Positions 1-5,657 of a DNA stretch of 8,803 nt are shown piece after piece (positions within the stretch are counted from its first letter, which is position 1; every line of letters begins with the position of its first letter). Below the pieces are notes generated by a model. That model searched no databases and was not told the origin of the DNA. It saw only the letters and a list, made by a program, of their open reading frames with translations. Origin of the DNA: Porphyromonadaceae bacterium (GTDB lineage Bacteria > Bacteroidota > Bacteroidia > Bacteroidales > Tannerellaceae); contig DOZP01000018.1 of NCBI GenBank assembly GCA_003517945.1, positions 5,169 through 13,971 on the forward strand, in the 5' to 3' direction. A program made the position numbers and the translations under genes.

Positions 1-2
1 GC

Positions 3-263
3 CTGATGACCTATAATCCGGCAACAAAACGCTTATATATCCACGTACTTGAATGGCCCTTCAAATCACTGCACCTACCGGGATTCAAAGATAAATTCAA
101 CTATGTGCAATTATTGAACGACGGTTCGGAAATCAAATTCAGAACACAGTCACAAAAAGGCAGTCATACAACCGAAACATCCGGCGAAAACGATGTAATC
201 CTTTCACTTCCGGTCGAATGTCCCAATGTGGAAGTCCCCGTGATCGAACTATTTTTAAAGTAA
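3..263 (+). CDS. C-terminal end of a probable GH29 alpha-L-fucosidase (5'-truncated by the window)
   Basis: The frame is open from the window edge (codon Leu at 3-5) to a TAA at 261-263, so only about the last 86 residues are visible; the ATG at 6 is probably internal. The peptide has the look of the C-terminal beta-sandwich of GH29 alpha-L-fucosidases: the segment RLYIHVLEWP followed by a short LPG turn and then YVQLLNDGSEI, and a closing strand PVIELFLK. That domain packs against the catalytic TIM barrel. The catalytic Asp and Glu/acid residues lie upstream and cannot be checked. Family enzymes hydrolyse alpha-L-fucosyl linkages of host or dietary glycans, usually in the periplasm in Bacteroidota. 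The gene converges on HU and ends about 37 nt before a strong bidirectional terminator. Recognition is from motif memory on a short fragment, so another beta-sandwich glycosidase tail remains possible. Confidence 0.72.
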   Translation: MMTYNPATKRLYIHVLEWPFKSLHLPGFKDKFNYVQLLNDGSEIKFRTQSQKGSHTTETSGENDVILSLPVECPNVEVPVIELFLK

Positions 264-299
264 ATATATTCAGGCTTGCAGAGAAAATTATGTGCGTCA

Positions 300-344
300 T
301 ACGAAAAAAAAGAGAACTTTTGTAAAGTTCTCTTTTTTTTCGTA
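300..344. terminator. Perfect 21-bp inverted repeat: bidirectional intrinsic terminator
   Basis: Arms 300-320 and 324-344 are exact reverse complements around a 3-nt loop (TGT, 321-323). Each arm holds an 8-nt A or T run next to a GAGAACTTT/AAAGTTCTC core, so on either strand a stable hairpin is followed by or contains a U-rich tract (333-340 on +, 304-311 on -). It sits between the convergent fucosidase-like gene and the HU gene and should terminate both transcripts. The symmetry is complete at sequence level; termination activity is inferred. Confidence 0.9.
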
Positions 345-359
345 ATGGACTTAGTTAAT

Positions 360-387
360 AAGTTGTAAATTTTTTATTTTACAACTT
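360..387 (-). other. Stem-loop spanning the HU stop codon
   Basis: Arms 360-369 and 378-387 (AAGTTGTAAA / TTTACAACTT) are perfect 10-bp reverse complements with an 8-nt A/T loop (370-377). On the minus strand the upstream arm contains the last two HU codons (Lys-Leu) and the TAA stop (379-381), and the downstream arm lies in the 3' UTR. The bidirectional terminator follows about 16 nt further on, giving the HU transcript two consecutive hairpins. The minus-strand 3' arm is not followed by a U run, so this looks more like an mRNA 3'-end stability or pausing element than a terminator. Function is inferred. Confidence 0.5.
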
Positions 388-645
388 TTGCAATCCTGCG
401 CCGGGTTTAAATTTAACCACTTCACGAGCCGGAATGTTAATTGTTTTTTTTGTTTTCGGATTAATGCCTTTACGAGCAGCTTTCTTAACAACAGAAAAAG
501 AACCGAAACCTAATAAAGAGACTTTCTCACCTTTTTTTACTGCCTCTTCCACTGTTTCAAAGAAGGCTTCTACTGATTTTTTCGCGTCAATTTTGGAGAG
601 TCCTGTCTTTTCAGCAACTGCACCAACAAAATCTTTCTTGTTCAT
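379..645 (-). CDS. hup: HU family DNA-binding protein (nucleoid-associated)
   Basis: This is a complete 88-residue protein, close to the usual 90 of HU. The N-terminal helix-turn-helix dimerisation part (MNKKDFVGAVAEKTGLSK, 1-18) is followed by a second helix (21-38), the GFGSF beta-turn signature at 46-50, the DNA-binding arm with the minor-groove-intercalating proline in GINP (60-63), and the C-terminal KFKPGAGLQKL strand/helix. HU forms dimers that bend and compact DNA and assist replication, recombination and transcription. The canonical RNPxTG of the arm tip reads INPKTK here; as I remember it, Ile at that position is common in Bacteroidota HU proteins. The gene is monocistronic on this reading: it diverges from the rhomboid operon and ends in a hairpin pair. 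Start ATG at 643-645 (minus) has an A/T-rich leader and gives the expected N-terminus. Confidence 0.96.
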   Translation of the reverse strand: MNKKDFVGAVAEKTGLSKIDAKKSVEAFFETVEEAVKKGEKVSLLGFGSFSVVKKAARKGINPKTKKTINIPAREVVKFKPGAGLQKL

Positions 646-714
646 AGAAAATAAATTTTAATTAGTAAACATATTATGATATGGAAAACCTCTACATCCC
701 AATTTTATCGGCGG

Positions 715-746
715 TAAAGATAAACTTATTTTCGAAATCATGCAAT
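715..746 (-). promoter_or_regulatory. Candidate HU promoter (Bacteroidetes type)
   Basis: On the minus strand TATCTTTA (715-722) matches the Bacteroidetes -7 element TAnnTTTG except for the final base. ATTGC (742-746), a TTG-like -33 element, lies 19 nt upstream of it. Transcription would begin near 705-710, leaving a leader of about 60-65 nt before the HU start codon. One mismatch in the -7 box keeps confidence moderate. Confidence 0.45.
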
Positions 747-766
747 CTTTTAGTTCTTTTTTTACT

Positions 767-784
767 TGAAACACATGTTTTTCA
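767..784. promoter_or_regulatory. 18-bp near-perfect palindrome in the divergent HU/rhomboid control region
   Basis: The sequence TGAAAC ACA TGT TTTTCA (767-784) is a dyad in which 8 of 9 base pairs match around an ACATGT core; only 772/779 mismatches. It lies between the candidate HU -33 box (742-746) and the rhomboid -7 box (818-825), a good location for an operator controlling one or both genes. No cognate regulator is encoded in the window. The dyad is seen directly; the operator role is a guess. Confidence 0.3.
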
Positions 785-817
785 GCATAAGAAATAAGAA
801 CAATATCATTTTTTTCG

Positions 818-825
818 TACTTTTG
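818..825 (+). promoter_or_regulatory. Bacteroidetes -7 promoter element for the rhomboid operon
   Basis: TACTTTTG is an exact match to TAnnTTTG. No convincing TTTG -33 box lies 19-21 nt upstream (about 793-799 is GA-rich); a T-tract at 809-815 separates the regions. Predicted transcription start is about 830-834, giving a very short leader before the ATG at 849. Confidence 0.6.
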
Positions 826-848
826 CCATCTGGATAAAAAAACAACAG

Positions 849-1601
849 ATGAATCAACGTAATTACAATCCATACCTGAATATTCCCGTAGTAACCAAAA
901 ACCTGATTATTATCAATGCGCTTTTCTGGTTAGCTATGATTATCATGACAAAACTGAACCTGACAGAGATGTTAGGACTTCATTATCCGGCATCCCGGGG
1001 ATTCCGCCTTTACCAGATTGTAACTTACATGTTCATGCACGGTTCATTTACGCACCTGTTTTTCAATATGTTTGCCGTATACATGTTCGGACGTATCCTC
1101 GAATCGACCTGGGGTTCCAAGAGATTCCTGACCTACTATATGATAACGGGTATCGGCGCCGGACTGATCAATATCTTAGTGGCATATATACGAATAAAAG
1201 CGATTGAACCCAACCTGAGCCCGGATGTACTGGCAGAAATATACCGGGACGGCTATGGAATCATTAAACAGGGAATGAATTATACGGATCCGCTTCGCGG
1301 ACAATTAAACATTTTAATAAATACAACCACCGTAGGTGCATCGGGCGCCGTATTCGGAATCCTGCTTGCATTCGGCATGCTGTTTCCCAATATGCCATTA
1401 TACATCATCCCTTTCCCTTTTCCGATAAAAGCGAAATACCTGGTCATTGGCTACGGAGTGATAGAACTTTTCGCCGGTTTTGCCAATTTCAGCTTTGATA
1501 ATGTTGCTCACTTCGCCCACCTCGGAGGTATGCTGTTTGGCATCATTCTTGTTCTATATTGGAGAAAAAAAGACAGAGACAATGGGAGGTATTTTTACTG
1601 A
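849..1601 (+). CDS. Rhomboid-family intramembrane serine protease (first of pair)
   Basis: Integral membrane protein of 250 residues expected to cleave transmembrane substrates within the inner membrane. The rhomboid fold is visible: TM1 about 17-34, the L1/TM2 region with HGSFTHLFFN (64-73) supplying the HxxxN oxyanion motif (His69, Asn73), GASG with the catalytic serine Ser165, and HFAHLGG with catalytic His224 in the last helix. Both catalytic residues are present, so it should be active. A polar loop of roughly 45 residues (about 114-158) precedes the serine helix and is missing from the second rhomboid. The start at 849 follows an exact -7 box by about 23 nt and begins just before the first helix. 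Its last 20 nt overlap the next gene, suggesting translational coupling. Physiological substrates are unknown. Confidence 0.92.
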   Translation: MNQRNYNPYLNIPVVTKNLIIINALFWLAMIIMTKLNLTEMLGLHYPASRGFRLYQIVTYMFMHGSFTHLFFNMFAVYMFGRILESTWGSKRFLTYYMITGIGAGLINILVAYIRIKAIEPNLSPDVLAEIYRDGYGIIKQGMNYTDPLRGQLNILINTTTVGASGAVFGILLAFGMLFPNMPLYIIPFPFPIKAKYLVIGYGVIELFAGFANFSFDNVAHFAHLGGMLFGIILVLYWRKKDRDNGRYFY

Positions 1602-2493
1602 AATAAAACGCCGGTTTGATGCCGGATCCATCTTAGCTAAATTCATCTATATAAATACAGGTGTCTTTATCATTATCAGGCTGTTGATTATTATCATGCA
1701 CCTTTTCATGAAAGAAACGCCGTTTCTTGAGTATATTCAGATGCCCTCATCGTGGTGGTTATTGATACGCCGCCCATGGACAATCCTGACCTATATGTTC
1801 ATACATTTTGATCTCCTGCATATACTCTTTAATATGCTATGGCTATACTGGTTCGGAAAAATATTCCTTCAGTTTTTTAACGGACGCCAGTTAGGAGGAT
1901 TGTATGTTTGGGGAGGTATTGCGGGAGGAATCCTGTTCATTCTTTCTTATAATATCTTTCCATTTCTAAAACAATATGCCGATAACAGCTTTCTGATCGG
2001 AGCTTCCGCTTCGGTAATGGCGATCATGTTTGCCGTTTCATTTTACCGGAAAGACTATATGATCAATCTCTTTCTGTTAGGACGTATAAAACTCATCTAC
2101 CTGGCGATCGGAGTCTTTCTGCTCGACCTGATTGCCATCACCTCAGAAAATGCCGGCGGGCATATCGCCCATATAGGAGGAGCATTACTCGGTATATGCT
2201 ATGCTCACCAATATAAAAATGGAAAGGATATCACTAATTTCATAAACCGGATGATTGATAAATTTGTAAATTTCATAACCCATAAACCTTCTTTCAAAGT
2301 CTACCGGAAAACCACCGGAAAACAGAGCCGGAAACCGGAAAACCACCGGCCGGAAACAGACGATGAATACCGCCGCAGAAAGAATGAAGAAAATCGGACG
2401 ATTGATGAAATATTAGATAAACTGAAACATTCGGGATATGAAAGCCTCTCGGCGGAAGAAAAAAAGAAACTATTCGATGCAAGCAAAAAATAA
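1582..2493 (+). CDS. Rhomboid-family intramembrane serine protease with C-terminal cytosolic domain (second of pair)
   Basis: This is a 303-residue protein when started at ATG 1582; the frame is open further upstream inside the preceding gene, but the extra residues do not look like rhomboid. Rhomboid features: IHFDLLHILFN with His80 and Asn84 (HxxxN), IGASAS with predicted catalytic Ser142, and HIAHIGG with catalytic His197. The usual GxSG reads GASA, so the glycine after the serine is replaced by alanine. After the last helix (about 208) comes a basic, low-complexity linker (about 235-270) and a conserved-looking tail with IDEILDKLKHSGYESLSAEE (274-293), which resembles the small DUF6576-type domain I recall at the C-termini of other Bacteroidota rhomboids. 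It overlaps the first rhomboid by 20 nt and is followed by the phosphohydrolase gene with no promoter between. Probably active; substrate unknown. Confidence 0.9.
   Translation: MGGIFTEIKRRFDAGSILAKFIYINTGVFIIIRLLIIIMHLFMKETPFLEYIQMPSSWWLLIRRPWTILTYMFIHFDLLHILFNMLWLYWFGKIFLQFFNGRQLGGLYVWGGIAGGILFILSYNIFPFLKQYADNSFLIGASASVMAIMFAVSFYRKDYMINLFLLGRIKLIYLAIGVFLLDLIAITSENAGGHIAHIGGALLGICYAHQYKNGKDITNFINRMIDKFVNFITHKPSFKVYRKTTGKQSRKPENHRPETDDEYRRRKNEENRTIDEILDKLKHSGYESLSAEEKKKLFDASKK
2303..2356 (+). repeat. CCGGAAA-rich direct repeat within the second rhomboid gene
   Basis: Six CCGG tetramers fall within about 50 nt (2304, 2315, 2328, 2335, 2346, 2350), most continued as CCGGAAA. The 16-mer ACCGGAAAACCACCGG occurs exactly twice, at 2303-2318 and 2334-2349, 31 nt apart. 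Because 31 is not a multiple of three, the two copies are read in different frames and encode different peptides (YRKTTG and KPENHR). The repetition is therefore at the DNA level, probably from slippage or duplication in an unconstrained linker. Confidence 0.7.
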
Positions 2494-2497
2494 AAAA

Positions 2498-3613
2498 ATG
2501 CAATGGATAGCTTCCTTCAGGCTGCTATTCCATTCTTTTTTTGCTTCACTAAACATTTTCTTAGTGATATTCCTCATTGCATCCGCCTATTCCGACATGA
2601 TATCACCGGAGAAATATATTCTGTTCGCCTATCTCGGCCTCATTTTTCCGGTTCTTTTAGTTATCAACATCTGCTTTTTCATCTATTGGATCATCCTGAA
2701 AAAATGGCTAATGATCTTTATCCTGACACTAACATTTGCAGCATGCTGGATTCCTTTTTCAAACTACTGTCCTTTCCATATAAAAACGGAAATATTACCA
2801 CAGGACAATATGATAAAAATACTTTCCTATAATGTAATGAGCTTCGCCTATAAAAACCACACCAAGGAATCACCGAATAAAATTATACAATACATTGCGG
2901 ATTCGGACGCCGATATTGTTTGCCTGCAGGAATATATGGTGAGCGAACGCGCCAACCTGATGAATTCCAAAGATGTTGCCAATGCATTACCCATGTATCC
3001 CTATATAGCGGAAATCATTTTTTCTTCACCGAAAAAACGCTATAAATACGGACTTGCGGTATTATCCAGATTCCCGATCACCAAATCACGAAAAATCGAC
3101 ATCTCATCAGCCTACAACGGAGCATCGGTACATGAAATAAACGTAAAAGGCAAGAATATCGTAGTATTCAACAATCATTTGGAATCATTCAAACTGACCG
3201 CAGAAGACCGTTCCAGATATTCGGATGTGATTATGCACGGAAACCTGGAATCATTCGACGATCTACGCAGCTCTATCCGGCAAAAGCTGGGTCAGACCTT
3301 TCGTATACGTGCCCGACAGGCAGAAATTATTGCCGACGAGATACGGAAAATGAACGGTTACTATACAGTTGTATGCGGAGATTTCAACGACACTCCCATC
3401 TCTTATGTGCATCGCACCATACAAGGTCCGCTTGCAGATGCATACGCCGAATCCGGATTTGGCCTGGGCATATCTTATAACCAGAACTTTTTTCTGTTCC
3501 GCATAGACTACATTTTACATTCACCCAGTATGCTGCCATACAACTGCCGTATTGATACACGCGTTAAGTTATCCGACCATTACCCCATCCATTGCTATCT
3601 GAAATTATACTAA
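2498..3613 (+). CDS. Membrane-anchored endonuclease/exonuclease/phosphatase (EEP) family protein
   Basis: A protein of 371 residues with three hydrophobic segments near the N-terminus (about 12-32, 42-66, 70-86) followed by a complete EEP domain. The divalent-metal and catalytic motifs of the DNase I / exonuclease III fold are in order: ILSYNV (Asn112), VCLQEY (Glu145), VFNNHLES (His227), CGDFND (Asp295, Asn297), RIDYIL (Asp337) and the closing SDHYP (Asp360-His361). The EEP family cuts phosphodiester or phosphate-ester bonds in nucleic acids, inositol phosphates or sphingolipids; the substrate cannot be read from the sequence. A catalytic domain after three helices would most likely be periplasmic if the N-terminus is cytosolic. 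I chose ATG 2498, just 4 nt after the rhomboid stop, because it follows an almost pure A tract; ATG 2477 (overlapping the rhomboid by 17 nt) is the alternative. Third gene of the rhomboid operon. Confidence 0.9.
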   Translation: MQWIASFRLLFHSFFASLNIFLVIFLIASAYSDMISPEKYILFAYLGLIFPVLLVINICFFIYWIILKKWLMIFILTLTFAACWIPFSNYCPFHIKTEILPQDNMIKILSYNVMSFAYKNHTKESPNKIIQYIADSDADIVCLQEYMVSERANLMNSKDVANALPMYPYIAEIIFSSPKKRYKYGLAVLSRFPITKSRKIDISSAYNGASVHEINVKGKNIVVFNNHLESFKLTAEDRSRYSDVIMHGNLESFDDLRSSIRQKLGQTFRIRARQAEIIADEIRKMNGYYTVVCGDFNDTPISYVHRTIQGPLADAYAESGFGLGISYNQNFFLFRIDYILHSPSMLPYNCRIDTRVKLSDHYPIHCYLKLY

Positions 3614-3620
3614 AATTTAT

Positions 3621-3651
3621 TTTGTATTGCACGCAACTTGTATTATCTTTG
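3621..3651 (+). promoter_or_regulatory. Consensus Bacteroidetes promoter for the coaX-lptC operon
   Basis: TTTG (3621-3624), a 19-nt spacer and TATCTTTG (3644-3651) match the Bacteroidetes TTTG / N19-21 / TAnnTTTG promoter exactly. It begins only 8 nt after the preceding stop codon. The start of transcription should be near 3656-3660, about 16-20 nt before the coaX GTG. The spacer carries a small dyad TTGC-AC-GCAA (3627-3636) that could be an operator or chance. Confidence 0.85.
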
Positions 3652-3675
3652 CCCGGTATTTAATTTTACGAAAGA

Positions 3676-4407
3676 GTGGATCTAATCGTAGAACAAGGTA
3701 ACACAAAGCTAAAAATAGCGGTATCCGACTGTGGAAAGATTGTTTCTTCAACCTGCTTGGATAGGGATGAAATATCCGCTGTCAGAGATGTCATTGAGCA
3801 ATATCATCCGGAACAGGGAATCATATCTTCAGTAGCCGACACGAACGAATCATTAGTCGTTTATTTAAAGGAACGTCTAAAGTATCTTTTGCGGTTGGAA
3901 GAACATACGCCGGTACCCATTCGTTTGGAGTACGAAACAAAAGAAACATTAGGAAAAGATCGGATTGCTGCTGCTGTTGGAGCGAACTATTTACAACCGG
4001 AACGCAACTTGTTGGTGATTGACGCCGGAACGGCTATTACGTACGAAGTTATCGAATCTTCCGGTGTTTATAAAGGTGGTAACATATCACCCGGTTTGAC
4101 AACCCGTTTTCGTGCGCTTAATCAATTCACGGAACGATTACCTTTAGTACAAGAAAAAGAGAATGTACCGCTTATCGGCACAAGTACCGAATCTGCGATT
4201 TTGGCAGGCGTAGTGAACGGGATTGTTTATGAAATGGACGGATGTATTGATATGCTAAAGGCAAAATACGGCAACATTTTCGTTTTTTTAACAGGAGGCC
4301 ACTCTTTTTATTTTGAAAGACGGCTTAAAAATCACATCTTTGCAGACGCAAATTTGGTTTTAGTTGGTTTAAACAGAATATTAGAATATAATGCAGAAAA
4401 GAATTAA
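3676..4407 (+). CDS. coaX: Type III pantothenate kinase (coenzyme A biosynthesis)
   Basis: Cytosolic enzyme of 243 residues, the normal length for CoaX, phosphorylating pantothenate with ATP in the first committed step of CoA synthesis. ASKHA-fold motifs appear in order: the phosphate-binding EQGNT at 6-10, LGKDR at 92-96 containing the GxDR aspartate (Asp95), IDAGTA at 115-120, KGGNISPGL at 133-141, the T/LP segment at 152-156, and the late glycine pair TGGHS at 206-210. Position 6 is Glu where the classic motif has Asp (DxGNT); the acidic charge is kept. The start is GTG: the frame has a stop at 3661-3663 and no ATG before the conserved motif, so GTG 3676 is the only start giving the complete first strand. 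It heads an operon and overlaps the outer-membrane protein gene by 17 nt. Type III kinases are known to resist CoA feedback and not to use pantothenamide analogues as type I/II enzymes do. Confidence 0.96.
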   Translation: MDLIVEQGNTKLKIAVSDCGKIVSSTCLDRDEISAVRDVIEQYHPEQGIISSVADTNESLVVYLKERLKYLLRLEEHTPVPIRLEYETKETLGKDRIAAAVGANYLQPERNLLVIDAGTAITYEVIESSGVYKGGNISPGLTTRFRALNQFTERLPLVQEKENVPLIGTSTESAILAGVVNGIVYEMDGCIDMLKAKYGNIFVFLTGGHSFYFERRLKNHIFADANLVLVGLNRILEYNAEKN

Positions 4408-5629
4408 TCTGATGGTTGTATCAGGACTTTTGTCATTTTCCGCCCTTTTCCTGACGGCGCAAAACAGCACAAATTCTCCTTATACGCGTTATGGATATGG
4501 AGAATTGGCCAACCGCTCATTCGGAGCAGGCAGGTCTATGGGAGGGGTTGGAATCGGATTGCGTTCATCCAAACAGGTTAATCCGATGAATCCTGCATCC
4601 TATTCGTGCATGGACTCCATGACGTTCCTTTTTGACTTCGGAGCTTCCACCCAGTTGTCTTGGTATAACGACGGGACAAATAAGCAAAACAACGTAAACG
4701 GAAATGTCGAATACATGGCCATGCAGTTTCCGCTTCACCGGCGGATTGCAATGAGCGCCGGATTATTACCATACTCACATGTGGGATATGATTTCAGAAA
4801 TATAAATACTTCCGGCGAACAGGTGTACCAGGAAACATTTACCGGGACAGGAGGATTAAACCAATTGTACGCCGGATTGTCTATGGATATATGGAAGAAG
4901 CGTCTTTCCATTGGTGCTAATATTAATTATATGTTTGGCTCCATTAGTCATCAGGCGATAACCCAGTACAGTTCATCAAATGCGACAAATGTCAGGAACC
5001 AGAAAGAGTATAAATTCAGTGATGTCACATTTGATATAGGATTGCAGTACACACATCTGCTAAGCAAAACGGAACATTTCGTTTTGGGACTTACATACGC
5101 ACCGAAAAAACGGCTGAACAATGATACATACGAAATCATAGAAAGTTCAGAAAGCGTAATTGATACCATAACCGGCAGATCGTTTGACACGCCGACGGGA
5201 TACGGTATAGGCCTATCGTATACAAAGAACAATAAGTGGATTATCGCCGCCGATTTTTCCTATCAGGAATGGAAAAAAGCGATGTTTGAAGGAAAAAGCG
5301 ACGGCTTTAAAAATCGTTCGAAAGTAAATGCGGGCCTTGAATACATCCCCAACTTATATTCGCGGCCGTTTCTTAACCGTGTAAGATACCGGATGGGCGT
5401 AAGCTATTCCGATTCGTATATTCAGGTAAACGGTAACGGCTATAAAGAATACGGGGCAACTGTCGGGTTCGGATTTCCGATCAGTGATGCGCGCTCTTTT
5501 ATCAACGTATCTTTCGAATATATGAAAATAAGTCCGAACGCAAAAGTCATGATTGACGAGAATTATCTGAAGATGACATTGAGCTATACATTTAACGAGT
5601 ATTGGTTCTTTAAGAGAAAAGTGGATTAG
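4391..5629 (+). CDS. FadL/OmpP1-like outer-membrane beta-barrel protein
   Basis: A 412-residue exported protein with a signal peptide (MQKRIN, hydrophobic 8-21, likely cleavage after LTA before Gln24). The mature part is made of alternating hydrophobic/polar stretches rich in aromatic and glycine residues, as in a beta-barrel, and ends in a strand with aromatic residues (LKMTLSYTFNEYWFF). The N-terminal segment GGVGIGLRSS...VNPMNPASY (about 51-71) resembles the plug/N-terminal region of OmpP1/FadL/TodX-type porins, which pass hydrophobic compounds across the outer membrane. I do not recognise a characterised homologue or a substrate. The start at 4391 lies within coaX (17-nt overlap) and supplies the basic n-region, preferable to Met8. 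It is followed 28 nt later by the TPR gene. A role connected with the LPS or outer-membrane assembly genes downstream is inference from position only. Confidence 0.8.
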   Translation: MQKRINLMVVSGLLSFSALFLTAQNSTNSPYTRYGYGELANRSFGAGRSMGGVGIGLRSSKQVNPMNPASYSCMDSMTFLFDFGASTQLSWYNDGTNKQNNVNGNVEYMAMQFPLHRRIAMSAGLLPYSHVGYDFRNINTSGEQVYQETFTGTGGLNQLYAGLSMDIWKKRLSIGANINYMFGSISHQAITQYSSSNATNVRNQKEYKFSDVTFDIGLQYTHLLSKTEHFVLGLTYAPKKRLNNDTYEIIESSESVIDTITGRSFDTPTGYGIGLSYTKNNKWIIAADFSYQEWKKAMFEGKSDGFKNRSKVNAGLEYIPNLYSRPFLNRVRYRMGVSYSDSYIQVNGNGYKEYGATVGFGFPISDARSFINVSFEYMKISPNAKVMIDENYLKMTLSYTFNEYWFFKRKVD

Positions 5630-5657
5630 ATTGTAAAACAACTTAAATTTATAAAAT

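Noticed and set aside
434..661. Plus-strand open frame antisense to HU
   Set aside because: It is the mirror of the highly constrained HU coding sequence and has no independent features.
670..683. CATAT-TATG-ATATG hairpin in the HU leader
   Set aside because: It is a 5-bp A/T-rich stem expected by chance in a sequence this A/T-rich.
658..873. Minus-strand open frame of 71 codons across the HU/rhomboid intergenic region
   Set aside because: It covers both promoter regions and the start of the rhomboid gene, and its composition looks like translated A/T-rich non-coding DNA with no recognisable motif.
1480..1581. Upstream extension of the second rhomboid reading frame to an ATG at 1480
   Set aside because: The added 34 residues are read through the conserved His-containing helix of the first rhomboid in another frame and do not resemble a rhomboid N-terminus; ATG 1582 gives the usual start.
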